A stretch of DNA of 64,000 bases from Brachybacterium sp. YJGR34 (GCF_003347015.1 NZ_PNFB01000007.1:1-64000); one strand, 5' to 3'. Positions 1 through 10,623 are shown, counted from the first letter of the stretch. Notes: generated from the sequence alone by a model not told the origin. Numbers and translations: made by a program.

Positions 1-2
1 AT

Positions 3-269
3 GTGATGGTCCACGAGGGCGGGCTCCGTCTCGTCCCGATCAGCCCGGCGACTCCGCTGGGCAGTCGTTTCGGCGTGTTCGATGCGCAGGGAGTGCCGGT
101 CCAGGCACGCTGGCCCGCCGATCACGAGCACCTCACCCTCTCCCGTCCCCGTCCGCCCGAGCCGTCGGGCGACCCGGAGCGGATCGCCGCAGCGACTGGC
201 GGGTACGGCTTCCACCTCGCCGACTGCGTCGACGCCCTCCTCCACAACCTCCTCGACCTCGCCGCCTGA
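3..269 (+). CDS. 3' end of an unknown protein (cut by window start)
   Basis: This is the last 88 codons of a reading frame that is open to the left edge, so the true start lies outside the window. The visible part has GC-rich codon use and ends 46 bases before uvrB. No motif, membrane segment or repeat is visible, and I do not recognise the family. The tail is mostly helical-looking, with leucine and alanine near the end. It is probably real coding sequence because the frame runs cleanly to its stop and no better frame competes, but its function is unknown. Confidence 0.5.
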   Translation: MMVHEGGLRLVPISPATPLGSRFGVFDAQGVPVQARWPADHEHLTLSRPRPPEPSGDPERIAAATGGYGFHLADCVDALLHNLLDLAA

Positions 270-303
270 CACCGCCGTCCTGCCGAAAGTCGCACCCGGG
301 TCG

Positions 304-309
304 TAGGCT
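304..309 (+). promoter_or_regulatory. -10 element of uvrB, probably leaderless
   Basis: TAGGCT lies exactly 6 bases before the uvrB ATG and no Shine-Dalgarno sequence is visible. This spacing puts the transcription start at or next to the start codon. No LexA palindrome is seen here, unlike at uvrA. Confidence 0.5.
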
Positions 310-315
310 CGTGCC

Positions 316-2418
<2,103 letters not shown>

Positions 2419-2483
2419 GGCGCGCGAGCTCTCGTCGAAGCACGCTCTCCCGCGACGACGCGGCCCCGTGCGATCCTGGGCCG

Positions 2484-2912
2484 ATGACCACCGACGGCTG
2501 TGTCTTCTGCCTGATCGCCGCACGGGAGCTCGATGCCTCCGTCGTGTTCGAGTCATCCACGGTCCTTGCGTTCATGGACGTGGACCCGGTCACGGAAGGT
2601 CACGTCTTGGTCGTGCCCAAGGCGCATCTGCCGGGGCTGGGAGATCTGGACGAGGAGATCGCCGCCGAGATGTTCGCCGTGGCCCGATCGGTGGCGGGAG
2701 CTCTTCGGCAGTCGTCGCTGCGATGCGACGGCGTCAACCTGTTCTATGCCGACGGTGAAGCCGCGTCCCAGGAGGTGTTCCACTCGCACCTGCATGTCTT
2801 CCCGCGTTTCGAGAACGATGGCTTCACGATCGAGGCCAGATGGGGCTCGAACCCGCAGCGCTCGGAACTCGACGCTCACGCTGCAGCACTCCGCGACGCG
2901 CTCGGACTTTGA
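2484..2912 (+). CDS. HIT-family nucleotide hydrolase
   Basis: This 142-aa protein of the histidine triad superfamily probably hydrolyses or transfers nucleoside phosphates in the cytoplasm. The triad HSHLHVF is near residues 100-106, and the N-terminus has a CxxC pair (residues 6 and 9) that could bind zinc, as in bacterial Hint-like members. The conserved middle GHVLVVPKAH is present. The ATG has no Shine-Dalgarno sequence, but GATCCT lies 6 bases upstream, consistent with a leaderless message. It is the last gene before the accessory region. The exact substrate cannot be told from sequence. Confidence 0.9.
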   Translation: MTTDGCVFCLIAARELDASVVFESSTVLAFMDVDPVTEGHVLVVPKAHLPGLGDLDEEIAAEMFAVARSVAGALRQSSLRCDGVNLFYADGEAASQEVFHSHLHVFPRFENDGFTIEARWGSNPQRSELDAHAAALRDALGL

Positions 2913-2959
2913 AGCGATCGCGGGCACGTTGGGACGGCGACCAGCACGGCGCCGCGTTG

Positions 2960-3349
2960 TCAGACGACGGTGAGATTGACGTAGCGAGTTGCGGGGCCGC
3001 GCCAGTTCTTCAGGGCGTTGAAGGAACGTGCGACGGCATTGCGGCCCTGGTTGGCGTCGGAGAAGTAGGTGACTGGTCGCCCGCCTCGGCAGCCACCTCG
3101 CTTGCGGCGACGTTGCTGGTCCCTGGACTCGGGGATGACCGCGATGATGCCTCGTAGCCGTAGATTCGAGCGGATCGTCCGAGAGAAGAGGGTCCGGTCA
3201 GCCAGAAACGAGTCGGGCCGGGTGCGCGGACGCCCTGGGGCGAGGAACGGAACCCGGATCGGGTCCAGCACGAGCAAACACAACGGTGCGCCCCCGCCGT
3301 GTCAGGGTCCGACCAGAACGTCACGCGGTGGTGTCACCGATTAGTGCAG
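2960..3349 (-). pseudogene. IS5-family transposase remnant (C-terminal part)
   Basis: On the minus strand the frame from about 3349 down to 2960 reads like the C-terminal third of an IS5-group DDE transposase. It has a GRPRTRPD motif, then LADRTLFSRTIR, AVIPESRDQ, a basic GGCRGGRP stretch and the NALKNWRGPATRY motif that surrounds the last catalytic residue. There is an in-frame TGA at about position 3315 within the VGP motif, no usable start and no N-terminal half, so it is dead. No clear terminal inverted repeats remain. It is the first sign of insertion after the core uvrB-HIT segment. Confidence 0.7.
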
Positions 3350-3443
3350 CAGTCTCTCCAAGCGTTGCTCGCAGGGAGCTCGAGCTCGCTGGGCGAGCGG
3401 GCGCAGATCGGAAGGCTCCTCCAACGCCTGTACTCACTGTGCG

Positions 3444-3462
3444 TATACACTAGATGTATAGT
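3444..3462 (+). promoter_or_regulatory. Palindromic operator and -10 element of the padR gene
   Basis: TATACA-N5-TGTATA (3444-3460) is a perfect inverted repeat. It overlaps a -10 element TATAGT at 3457-3462, which ends 6 bases before the ATG at 3469. The position suggests autorepression by the PadR protein encoded immediately downstream. Confidence 0.55.
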
Positions 3463-3468
3463 GACCAC

Positions 3469-4032
3469 ATGAGCACCGCGCACGCCTTGCTGGGACTGCT
3501 GGACCGGTCGCCGGCCTACGGCTACTCACTCAAACAGGACTTTGACCAACTGCTTGCTCCTGAGCGGCCACTGGCCTTCGGCCAGGTCTATGCCTCGCTG
3601 GCCCGTTTCGAGCGTCAGGGCTGGGCGGAGATCCTTACCGTGGAGACCGGTGCAGGGCCCGAGCGCAAGCTCTACGGCATCACGGCAGAGGGCGTCACCG
3701 AGCTGGATTCCTGGATCTACACACCGCAGGCCACGGGTGCGTTCGCGGCATCTACCCTGTTCAGCCGCATATCGATTGCTCTGCTCTCCGGCCGGGATGC
3801 TGAGGATGTCCTCACCGCTCAACGCGAGAGCCACATGGTGCGAATGCGCGAGCTCACCTCGCGCCGTCGAGGCGCCGAGCCTGCGTTGTTGCTCCAACTC
3901 GACTACGAGCTGACGCATCTTGATGCTGATCTGCGCTGGATCCAGGAGGCCGGTCAGCGGCTCGACGCACTGCGGGTGCAGTGGGGGCAGACGGACGGCG
4001 GGCCGACCGACAACGCCGGGAGCAGACGATGA
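3469..4032 (+). CDS. PadR-family transcriptional regulator
   Basis: This 187-aa DNA-binding repressor has an N-terminal winged helix (ALLGLLDRSPAYGYSLKQ, then FGQVYASLARFERQGW for the recognition helix and wing) and a C-terminal helical dimerisation region of the longer PadR type. PadR proteins usually repress a neighbouring transporter and respond to small toxic molecules. It overlaps the ABC ATPase gene by ATGA, so the three genes form one operon. An ATG 15 bases upstream is also in frame. I prefer 3469 because the upstream ATG falls inside the operator and the -10 element fits the later start. The ligand is unknown. Confidence 0.88.
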   Translation: MSTAHALLGLLDRSPAYGYSLKQDFDQLLAPERPLAFGQVYASLARFERQGWAEILTVETGAGPERKLYGITAEGVTELDSWIYTPQATGAFAASTLFSRISIALLSGRDAEDVLTAQRESHMVRMRELTSRRRGAEPALLLQLDYELTHLDADLRWIQEAGQRLDALRVQWGQTDGGPTDNAGSRR

Positions 4033-4739
4033 CCGCCGCGTCCGATCGACGTGAGCGCGCGGCGACAGAGTCTGACGCCGCCATGGCCGTCGAGCTGGCC
4101 GGAGTCCACGTCTCCTACGGCGCCGATCCCGCGCTGCGCGGAATCGATCTGCAGATCGCTGCTGGGGAGCAAGTGGCCGTGATGGGCCCGTCGGGTTGCG
4201 GAAAGTCGACGCTGTTGCACGTACTCGCCGGTGTGTTGGTGCCAGATGAGGGCGCGCTCCGGGTGCTCGGTGAGGACCTCGGTGCTCTACGGGAGAAGGA
4301 TCGCGCCCAGCTCCGCTTGGCGCGTATGGGCATGGTGTTCCAGTTCGGCGACCTGATCGGCGAACTCACTCTGCGAGAGAACCTCTCTCTCCCGTTGCAG
4401 CTGCTCGGCGGTCGTCCGGCACGAATCCGTGCCGAATCGGAGGTGATGCTCGAGCGGCTCGGACTGAGTGATGTGGCAGACCGTCGGGCCGCCCAGGTCT
4501 CCGGTGGGCAGGCGCAGCGCGCCGCGGTCGGCCGTGCGCTGGTCCACCAGCCGACGCTGCTGCTGGCGGATGAACCCACCGGTGCTCTGGATACGGTCGC
4601 CGCCGACACGGTGATGGAGGCGCTGATGGAGACGGTCACGGAGCAGGGCACGACGTTGGTGGTCGTCACCCATGACAACCGCGTCGCCGCACACCTGGAC
4701 CGTCTCGTGAGTATGCGTGACGGGGAGTTGGTGAGCTGA
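4029..4739 (+). CDS. ABC transporter ATP-binding protein (MacB/LolD-like)
   Basis: This 236-aa ATPase drives the FtsX-type permease encoded next to it. Walker A GPSGCGKS is at residues 53-60, the Q-loop at VFQFGDL, the signature motif reads VSGGQAQR, Walker B is LLLADEPTGALD and the H-loop is VVTHD. The ADEPTGALD signature and small size are typical of the MacB/LolD/FtsE branch, which exports or extracts peptides, antibiotics or lipoproteins rather than importing nutrients. The start codon overlaps the padR stop. An alternative ATG at residue 19 would remove a short unconserved leader. Together with PadR this looks like an inducible export or stress module. Confidence 0.92.
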   Translation: MTAASDRRERAATESDAAMAVELAGVHVSYGADPALRGIDLQIAAGEQVAVMGPSGCGKSTLLHVLAGVLVPDEGALRVLGEDLGALREKDRAQLRLARMGMVFQFGDLIGELTLRENLSLPLQLLGGRPARIRAESEVMLERLGLSDVADRRAAQVSGGQAQRAAVGRALVHQPTLLLADEPTGALDTVAADTVMEALMETVTEQGTTLVVVTHDNRVAAHLDRLVSMRDGELVS

Positions 4740-4740
4740 G

Positions 4741-6672
4741 ATGCTGCCGTCCCTGCGCCTTGGACTCACTCTCGCGCTGCGCGCCACGGACCATGGCCGC
4801 TTCCGTGCGCTGAGCGCCCTCCTCGTGTCTCTGATCGGCTGTGCGCTGCTGGTCGTCGTGCTGTCCCTGCTGGATGCGAGCCGGCCGCGCAGCCTTGCCC
4901 CGGGGATTGCGATGGCGGACGTGTTCGGGCTGATCCTGCCGGGGATTGTTGCCCTCGCGATCGGCCTGCCCGTGCTGGCCGCCGCCGCCGCGACCGGTCG
5001 CATGTCCGAGCAGGACAGGTCCCGGCGCACAGCTCGACTGCACCTTCTGGGAATGCGCAGACGGGATCAGGTGGTGATGGGTGTTGGGGAGAGCCTGCCT
5101 TCCGCGCTCGTCGGGGCGGTGGCAGGCATCACTGTCGGGACCTTGCTGGTGCCCTGGGCCGGGCGGGCACTGCTCGGAATGAATCCGGCGCCGAGCGCCG
5201 CACCGGCCGCGGTCGTCGTCGCGTTCGCAGTGCCGCTGTCCCTGGTCGCCGGGGCCGCGACGCCGCCCGGCCGCGCCCACAGTGAGAACCTCGAGCGCGC
5301 TCGCGGTGACGTGGCTCGCCGCCCCGGCCTCTGGCGGGCCGCGATCCTGGTGCTCGGCCTGGGGATGCTGATGCTCAGCTGGAGCCTGCCGCAACTGTCC
5401 AACGTCCCGCTCGGGGTACTGTTCCTCGGCGGCGCGGGCCTAGCCGCACTGGGCAGCCTCCTGCTCCCTGCTCTGCTGGTGCGGCGCAGCGCCGACGTGC
5501 TTGTCAGGGTCGGTTCACCGGTGACCGTCGTGGCAGGGCGACGCCTGCAGTCACAACCCGCCGTGCTCGGTAGGGTGCTGGGTGCCTTGGTGATCGGCGT
5601 CGTGGTGACGACTGCTGCACAGGGGCTTATCAGCGTCCTCTCTGCGACACCGATCTACCAGGCCGGACGTCACTACCGTGATGTTGAGGCCGTCGCCGAA
5701 GCATGGGTCCCGGACAGGGCCTCCATCGCGGAACTCGACGGGGCCGTTGAGCGCGTCGGCGGAGCCCGGAATGTCGTCTTCAGCGCTCAGGGGTTGGTCG
5801 AAGCCGAGGGAAGCGCCGCGCGGGAAGAGTCCTTTCGGGCACTGATCGCGACGTGCGAGGAGCTCCGCATCCTCCGACCGGAGGTGGAGGGTTGCCGAGA
5901 TGATCGTGCGGCGTGGATCCCGGCCGCGCGCGAGCTCGGTCTCGGGACACCTCCAGAGGGGACGGTGGACCTGTTCAGCTCCGAATATGACGAGAGTATC
6001 GGCGGGTTCGGGGGTCCCGTGCTGCAGCTTGAGGTTTCCGAGACCGATCTCGTCCGGGAGTCAGGGATCGCGGCATGGCAGGACACGGATCCGGCACCGG
6101 CTCTGTTCGTCCCGCGGGCCCTGCTCACCGAGGAGCAGTTCTGGCAGTTCGGCGGGTTGCGAGCGACGGTCATCGCCGATCCGCGTCCCGACCTGCCTGC
6201 GGAGCTGAGAGCCGAAGGTATAGACGCCCATATCGGCTGGAGGGCGGAGGACTTCGCCCCGTATCAGGCCACGATCGACACCATCCGCCTGTTGAATCTC
6301 GTGGTCCTGGCCGTCGGGCTGGGCGCCTTCCTGCTCGGCACGGCCGATCTGGCAATGGGACGCCGACAAGAGCACGCCCGCCTCCGCCTGCTCGGGACCC
6401 CTGTGGGTCTGCTGCGCCGTGCGCACTGGCTCGAGGTGGCTCTGCCGCTGGTGGTAGGTGGGGGAGCGGCCCTGGCGATCGGGCACCTGGTCGCCGTCGC
6501 CTTCGTCGAGACCGGAAATCGCGGCATGGACCCAGGCCTGATCACGCACCTCGGTGTCTCCAGCCTCACGGGGCCAGTGCTCGCCGTGGCGGGCGGGTCG
6601 GTGGCGATCGCATTGCTCACGTCGATCGGAATCGGCTCACCGCTGCGATCCGACCACATCCGGAGGACCTGA
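4741..6672 (+). CDS. FtsX-like ABC transporter permease
   Basis: This is the membrane partner of the preceding ATPase, 643 aa, starting one base after its stop. It has the duplicated FtsX layout: a membrane segment near the N-terminus, three or four helices around residues 55-250, further helices around 275-305, a large extracytoplasmic domain of about 200 residues, then three C-terminal helices. This resembles the permeases of bacitracin/antimicrobial-peptide and macrolide ABC systems. Actinobacterial permeases of this kind often work with a PadR regulator, as here. The transported substrate cannot be deduced. Confidence 0.85.
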   Translation: MLPSLRLGLTLALRATDHGRFRALSALLVSLIGCALLVVVLSLLDASRPRSLAPGIAMADVFGLILPGIVALAIGLPVLAAAAATGRMSEQDRSRRTARLHLLGMRRRDQVVMGVGESLPSALVGAVAGITVGTLLVPWAGRALLGMNPAPSAAPAAVVVAFAVPLSLVAGAATPPGRAHSENLERARGDVARRPGLWRAAILVLGLGMLMLSWSLPQLSNVPLGVLFLGGAGLAALGSLLLPALLVRRSADVLVRVGSPVTVVAGRRLQSQPAVLGRVLGALVIGVVVTTAAQGLISVLSATPIYQAGRHYRDVEAVAEAWVPDRASIAELDGAVERVGGARNVVFSAQGLVEAEGSAAREESFRALIATCEELRILRPEVEGCRDDRAAWIPAARELGLGTPPEGTVDLFSSEYDESIGGFGGPVLQLEVSETDLVRESGIAAWQDTDPAPALFVPRALLTEEQFWQFGGLRATVIADPRPDLPAELRAEGIDAHIGWRAEDFAPYQATIDTIRLLNLVVLAVGLGAFLLGTADLAMGRRQEHARLRLLGTPVGLLRRAHWLEVALPLVVGGGAALAIGHLVAVAFVETGNRGMDPGLITHLGVSSLTGPVLAVAGGSVAIALLTSIGIGSPLRSDHIRRT

Positions 6673-6827
6673 CTCGCGGCGCTGTCCGCGGGCTGCCCGC
6701 CCAACGTGGCCCGCCCGCCCGACGGAGCTACCAGCGGGACGGGCCTGGCGTTTCCTGGTCCACACGCTGAATCCCGCTACTGCCAGGGAAGCGCGTTCAT
6801 CAACCATGGCTAGGCTGCGCGCCCCAG

Positions 6828-6980
6828 TTGGGTGAACCCCGCGGCGGAGATCTGTCGTGGAACTGCCGATTCGGACCCTGCGGGACGTGGGAGCCCACGG
6901 TGCCGTAGCTGTCACGCAGGTGGTGCTCTACGTGGCAGATGTGTCACGTTGAAGCGTCACCACGTCGCGCAGCAGTCCCC
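6828..6980 (+). repeat. Dispersed ~150-bp repeat, copy A
   Basis: This copy starts TTGGGTGAACCCC, runs through GCCGTAGCTGTCACGCAG and ends GCAGCAGTCCCC. It is the most diverged of three direct copies; the others are at 17766-17917 and 20640-20795. Its right end overlaps the last dozen codons and stop of the AraC-type gene, so the repeat has replaced that gene's original 3' end. It contains no reading frame of its own. Confidence 0.75.
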
Positions 6981-7951
6981 ACCTCTTTGAAGGCTGCTCG
7001 ATAGGCGGTCGGGGAGGTTCCGATGATGGCTCCGAAGTGCCTGCGGAGATTTGCGTCGGAGCGCAGTCCTGTTGCTCCTGCGATCTGGGTGACGGTGAGG
7101 TCGGTGCGCTCGAGGAGTTCACGGGCGTGGTCGATGCGGGCGCGAAGCACCCACTGCATCGGGGTGATGCCGGTGTCGGCGGTGAACCGTCGCGAGAAGG
7201 TGCGGGGTGAGACGTTGGCTTGCCGGGCGAGCGTAGTGAGCGTGAGGTCTTCGTGGAGGTGCTCGAGGGCCCAGGCGCGGGTGGCTGCGAAGACGTCGCC
7301 GAGGGGTTCTGGGATGCTGCGGGGAACGTACTGCGCCTGGCCACCACTGCGGTAAGGGGCGCTGACGAGTCGTCGTGCGACCTGGTTGGCGAGCGTCACG
7401 CCGTGGTCGCGCCTGATGAGGTGCAGGCAGAGGTCGATGCCGCTGGCGGCGCCGGCGCTGGTGAGGACCTGTCCGGCATCGACGAAGAGCACGTTCTCGT
7501 CGACGTCGATGTGCGGATACTGCTCGTGGAGGACGCGTGTGTAGTGCCAGTGCGTCGTCGCGCAGCGCCCATCGAGCAGGCCGGCGGCGGCGAGAGTGAA
7601 GGCGCCGGTGGAGATGGCGGCGATCCGGGTGCCGTGCTGGTGTGCTGCTTGAAGTGCCGCGATCACGGTGGACGGGGTGGTGACGTCGGCCGGGTGTCGG
7701 TAGCCGGGAACGAGGACGGTATCTGCCCACGCGAGGGTCTCGAGGTCATGGCTGACGGCGTAGGCGAGCCCGTTCCATCCGTCGACGGTGCCAGCTCGTT
7801 CGCCGCAGACCCGAACCTCGTAGGGCATGCTCGGCCGTTTTGCGAAGACGTGCGCCGCGATTCCGACGTCGAGTGCCTTCGCTCCGTCCAGGACGAGTAC
7901 CGCTACACGGTGGTCGCGGAGGGTATTCACGGAAGTGAACTTAGCGTGCAT
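6944..7951 (-). CDS. GlxA-type AraC-family transcriptional regulator
   Basis: This 335-aa regulator has an N-terminal DJ-1/PfpI-like domain (residues about 12-190) and a C-terminal AraC double helix-turn-helix (about 225-320, RQANVSPRTFSRRF and TVTQIAGATGLRSDANLRR). The nucleophile elbow reads AISTGAF, with serine where enzymes of the fold have cysteine, so it is likely a sensor and not a peptidase. The ATG overlaps the end of the broken MFS gene by 11 bases, placing it in one minus-strand operon with that gene and the methyltransferase. The last codons come from repeat copy A. An in-frame GTG at 7930 is an alternative start. Confidence 0.88.
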   Translation of the reverse strand: MHAKFTSVNTLRDHRVAVLVLDGAKALDVGIAAHVFAKRPSMPYEVRVCGERAGTVDGWNGLAYAVSHDLETLAWADTVLVPGYRHPADVTTPSTVIAALQAAHQHGTRIAAISTGAFTLAAAGLLDGRCATTHWHYTRVLHEQYPHIDVDENVLFVDAGQVLTSAGAASGIDLCLHLIRRDHGVTLANQVARRLVSAPYRSGGQAQYVPRSIPEPLGDVFAATRAWALEHLHEDLTLTTLARQANVSPRTFSRRFTADTGITPMQWVLRARIDHARELLERTDLTVTQIAGATGLRSDANLRRHFGAIIGTSPTAYRAAFKEVGTAARRGDAST

Positions 7952-8364
7952 CGAGCTGCCGTTGCGAACGTGTCTGAGCTGCCAGGACGGGGACGGCTCC
8001 AAGGATGACGAGCAGGACGATGACGGACGGGGCGCCGTGCACGGCACGATAAGGATGAGGAATGCCCCCGAGGCCGGCGATGTGACGTAGGCACCGCGAG
8101 TACCGCCACCAGGCCGACCCCGGCCAGCGCGCAGAGGAGTAGAGGATGCAGGTAGTCGCCGGCCCGGTCTGCCAGCGCCGGTGTCACCAGCGACGCGATG
8201 AATCCGCCGACGTGGCACAGGCCGAGTGCCCACCCGACCTGTGACGGTGTCGCCTCGTAGAGCATGACCAGGAGAACCGCGAGCAGCGGGTTGAGAACCG
8301 CGTACAGGAGGGCCCAGAACCACGCGGCCACCGGCCAGCGCAGCCGCCTATCGGCATCGCTCAC
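7941..8364 (-). pseudogene. MFS transporter, internally deleted and frameshifted
   Basis: The gene starts with a GTG that overlaps the methyltransferase stop (GTGA). It encodes a good first part of a major facilitator transporter (WPVAAWFWALLYAVLNPLL, then helices through LLLCALAGVGLVAVLAV). After about 95 codons the frame is lost. A second frame then supplies a typical last helix (PSVIVLLVILGAVPVLAA) and the stop at 7941. An intact MFS protein has about 400 residues, so most of the middle is missing. The remnant is probably non-functional but still lies between two intact genes. Confidence 0.7.
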
Positions 8365-9158
8365 GGCCGCCCCACGATGAGGCGAAGCGAGCCGTCGAAC
8401 GTCGGCTGAGTTCGCAGGTGCCCGTAGCGCCCATCCCAAGCCCCGGAGGCAAGATCCGCACGCAGGGTGCGCTCGAAGGCTTCTACGGCGTTCTCGCTCA
8501 CAAAGCTCCACGCAGAGTTCGCGCGGCGCGCACCAGGATCCAGGAGCGCCTCGGGTCGGCCGTAGTAGGCCTCGGAGAACCCGTCGACGCACGCCAGCGG
8601 GATCGGCAGCTGCTCGACCGTCACCGTTCCTCCCAGGCCCGACCGCACATCAGCGATCCGGGGATAGCGGCTGGCTTCCGTCGCGATCATCTGGGGTGCG
8701 TAGTCGGTGAGCCAGGAGCGCTCGAGAGCAGCCGGGTCACACGTGAGGATCACGACTGGCCCTCGGGCCACCCGCCGCACCTCACGCAGCCCACCGCGCA
8801 GGTCCCGCCACTGATGGATGGTGAACGATGCCAGGGCGGCGTCAAAGGCGCGATCGCCGAACGGCAGATCCTCCGCGACCGCATCCACTGCCGGCGCCGC
8901 TCCGGCAGGACGCTGTGCTCGCATCGTCGCGCTGGGCTCAACGGCTGTCACCTCGAGGTGATCGGGCTCGTAGGAGCCGGCTCCGGCGCCGACATTCACC
9001 AGGGTCCGCGCTCCACCGAGTGCGGCACGGACAGCGTCGGCGAATGCTGGCTCGGGTTGCCGGTACCGCGAGTAGCCGGAGCCGATCGACCCGTAGTCCG
9101 CGTCGCCTGCACTTCCTTCATCGCCGTGGCGTCCATCAGCTAGTCGTTCATCTGTCAT
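8361..9158 (-). CDS. Class I SAM-dependent methyltransferase
   Basis: This 265-aa protein has the SAM-binding glycine loop NVGAGAG and the acidic residue of motif II in AVEPS. It also has motif IV ASFTIHQW and a post-IV region RGPVVILTCDP. The overall pattern resembles methyltransferase domain 11 proteins that act on small molecules. The chosen ATG gives the usual unstructured start; an upstream ATG at 9203 would add 15 residues. It heads a minus-strand operon with the broken MFS gene and the AraC regulator, so it may modify a compound that the transporter once moved. The substrate is unknown. Confidence 0.85.
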   Translation of the reverse strand: MTDERLADGRHGDEGSAGDADYGSIGSGYSRYRQPEPAFADAVRAALGGARTLVNVGAGAGSYEPDHLEVTAVEPSATMRAQRPAGAAPAVDAVAEDLPFGDRAFDAALASFTIHQWRDLRGGLREVRRVARGPVVILTCDPAALERSWLTDYAPQMIATEASRYPRIADVRSGLGGTVTVEQLPIPLACVDGFSEAYYGRPEALLDPGARRANSAWSFVSENAVEAFERTLRADLASGAWDGRYGHLRTQPTFDGSLRLIVGRP

Positions 9159-9386
9159 GGCACCACCCAACGGCGACTCCGCACCTCGCACCAGCGGCAG
9201 CAAGGACGCCGGTCGTACAGATCAAGCCAACCTCGTTGGTGGATCAACCGGCACGACGTGCGGCGACTCGTCTGAGCTGAGCGACACGGAGAGCTGCTGG
9301 AAGGCCGCGACTCTGCGCTGGTGGTTCGCGATAGCACCTGGGACGTCCGTGCCGCACTCGGTCGGAAGAGGAAGGCGCCCGCGGCC

Positions 9387-9914
9387 TCAGCCTCTTCCGG
9401 ATCCCCTGAGTCCGTCCTCCAGCAAGGCGCGCGAGAAGGTTCGCAACGGCCTCTTCAGGAGAGAGTGCTCGTACTCGTCGCCCACGGCTATCCACCCTTC
9501 ACTGTGGTAGAGCCCGAGTGCTGGTTGATTGTCGATGAGGGCGTGAAGCACCGCCTGCCTGTAGCCAGCTTCAGCGAGCTGTCCAGCGATAGCTCGAAGG
9601 AGTGTGCGCCCCAGTCCGCGAGCTTGCCGGTGCGGATTGACCGCGAGCAGCCCGACCACCGCGGCGCCAGGGGGATCGGTCGAGATGCCGCTCCCAGGGG
9701 CGGTTGCCAGGACAAATCCTTCGACCTTTTCACCGCTCGACGCAACGATCCATCCGATGCTTCTATCGAACTTCGGCCGGGCTCGATCCGCGACACCACT
9801 CACGGATCGACCGTCGCGCACAGCGCACGCGTCGACCCAGAGGGCGACGCACTGCTCGACGTCAGAGGGAGCTCCGGGCCGAAGAGTGATGTCACGATCA
9901 GCGTGGTGTCCCAT
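9387..9914 (-). CDS. GNAT-family N-acetyltransferase
   Basis: This 175-aa acetyl-CoA-dependent transferase shows the GNAT core: GLLAVNPHRQARGLGRTLL (motif A with the RGLG pyrophosphate loop) and a C-terminal motif B, LIDNQPALGLYHSEGW. The ATG is chosen because GAGACT lies 6 bases upstream in a leaderless arrangement; 38 further in-frame codons upstream look unconserved. The codons for SRALL near its end belong to a 33-bp sequence that recurs at 15906-15938. It is one of five GNAT genes in the first 25 kb. The acceptor substrate is not predictable. Confidence 0.87.
   Translation of the reverse strand: MGHHADRDITLRPGAPSDVEQCVALWVDACAVRDGRSVSGVADRARPKFDRSIGWIVASSGEKVEGFVLATAPGSGISTDPPGAAVVGLLAVNPHRQARGLGRTLLRAIAGQLAEAGYRQAVLHALIDNQPALGLYHSEGWIAVGDEYEHSLLKRPLRTFSRALLEDGLRGSGRG
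9420..9452 (+). repeat. 33-bp direct repeat, copy 1
   Basis: This matches 15906-15938 at 32 of 33 positions. Here it forms part of the C-terminal coding sequence of a GNAT gene on the minus strand. Confidence 0.8.
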
Positions 9915-10061
9915 CGGAACAGTCTCTCCGATGCGGATGCCTGGAGTCGGAAGATGCACCCTCGCGGCCGGGTAGGGCGGAGGTTTCCAACGCGGGAGAG
10001 CAGGGCGATCCATGCGGCAGCCCGGCACGCGTCTTAAGCGGTCGGATACGTCACGCCTTCG

Positions 10062-10379
10062 TCAGTGCAGCAGATTGGCGCCGAGAGCAGCCCAGTCCGT
10101 GGTGTTCGGGGGCAGGTGGGGGTGCCATGCCACGGCGTCGACGTCCTCGGGCTGGGATACGCACGGCTCTCCGGAGTCCTTGGCCTGGAAGGGGTGCAGG
10201 CCCCATCGGGCGAACTCGAGGCTGCGGTGCAGCTCGCCCTCGTCGTCCACGAAGTCGCGCACGACGGACGCCTTGGTGCGGGGCGCGCTGTTGCAGAACG
10301 GCGCCCACTGCCCCGAGCGGTCGTGCTTCGTCGCGACATAGCTATGCAACAGCCCGTCACCGGGACCGGGGACCAGCAT
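10062..10379 (-). CDS. Small hypothetical protein
   Basis: This 105-aa soluble protein begins at an ATG and ends in ALGANLLH. The composition is rich in tryptophan, histidine and acidic residues (VVRDFVDDEGELHRSLEF, HPHLPPNTTDWAALG), which is unlike chance translation of GC-rich DNA. I do not recognise the family. No signal peptide or membrane segment is seen. It lies between a GNAT gene on the same strand and the MFS operator region. It could be a complete small protein or the C-terminal domain of a longer gene that has been truncated. Confidence 0.5.
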   Translation of the reverse strand: MLVPGPGDGLLHSYVATKHDRSGQWAPFCNSAPRTKASVVRDFVDDEGELHRSLEFARWGLHPFQAKDSGEPCVSQPEDVDAVAWHPHLPPNTTDWAALGANLLH

Positions 10380-10564
10380 CGTTCAGTGGAGAATTCTTCC
10401 CCGGCCGAACCTCGCACAACGGTGAGGAGGTGACTCAGGAGATCGCAGCAACACTGGCAATGGCGCTGCTCACCTTGTTCGTGGCCGTGCTACGGGTATT
10501 GGAGGCAGGCTTGACTTGGCCTGGGCGGGACCGCAGGGCGCGGTTCCGGAGTCGACCACCTTGC

Positions 10565-10591
10565 TAGGCTGAAGACATAGAGAGTATGTCT
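10565..10591 (+). promoter_or_regulatory. MFS promoter with palindromic operator
   Basis: A -10-like TAGGCT (10565-10570) is followed at once by AGACATA-N5-TATGTCT (10573-10591), a perfect 7-bp inverted repeat. It covers the expected transcription start. The size fits a TetR- or MarR-family operator, but no such regulator gene is adjacent. Confidence 0.55.
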
Positions 10592-10623
10592 CTCGGGTGG
10601 GCGGGGACCGCAAGGACTCCTCT

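Noticed and set aside
3454..3468. ATG five codons upstream as the padR start
   Set aside because: It lies within the palindromic operator and upstream of the -10 hexamer's end, so it would not be in the expected transcript.
6944..8323. Longer AraC regulator starting at 8323
   Set aside because: The extra 124 residues lie in the frame beside the MFS remnant and show no conserved sequence. The ATG at 7951 gives the normal GlxA length.
10430..10567. 45-codon frame with GTG after AGGAGG, one hydrophobic segment
   Set aside because: The AGGAGG touches the start codon, leaving no spacer, and the arginine-rich tail looks like noise. I could not support it as a gene.
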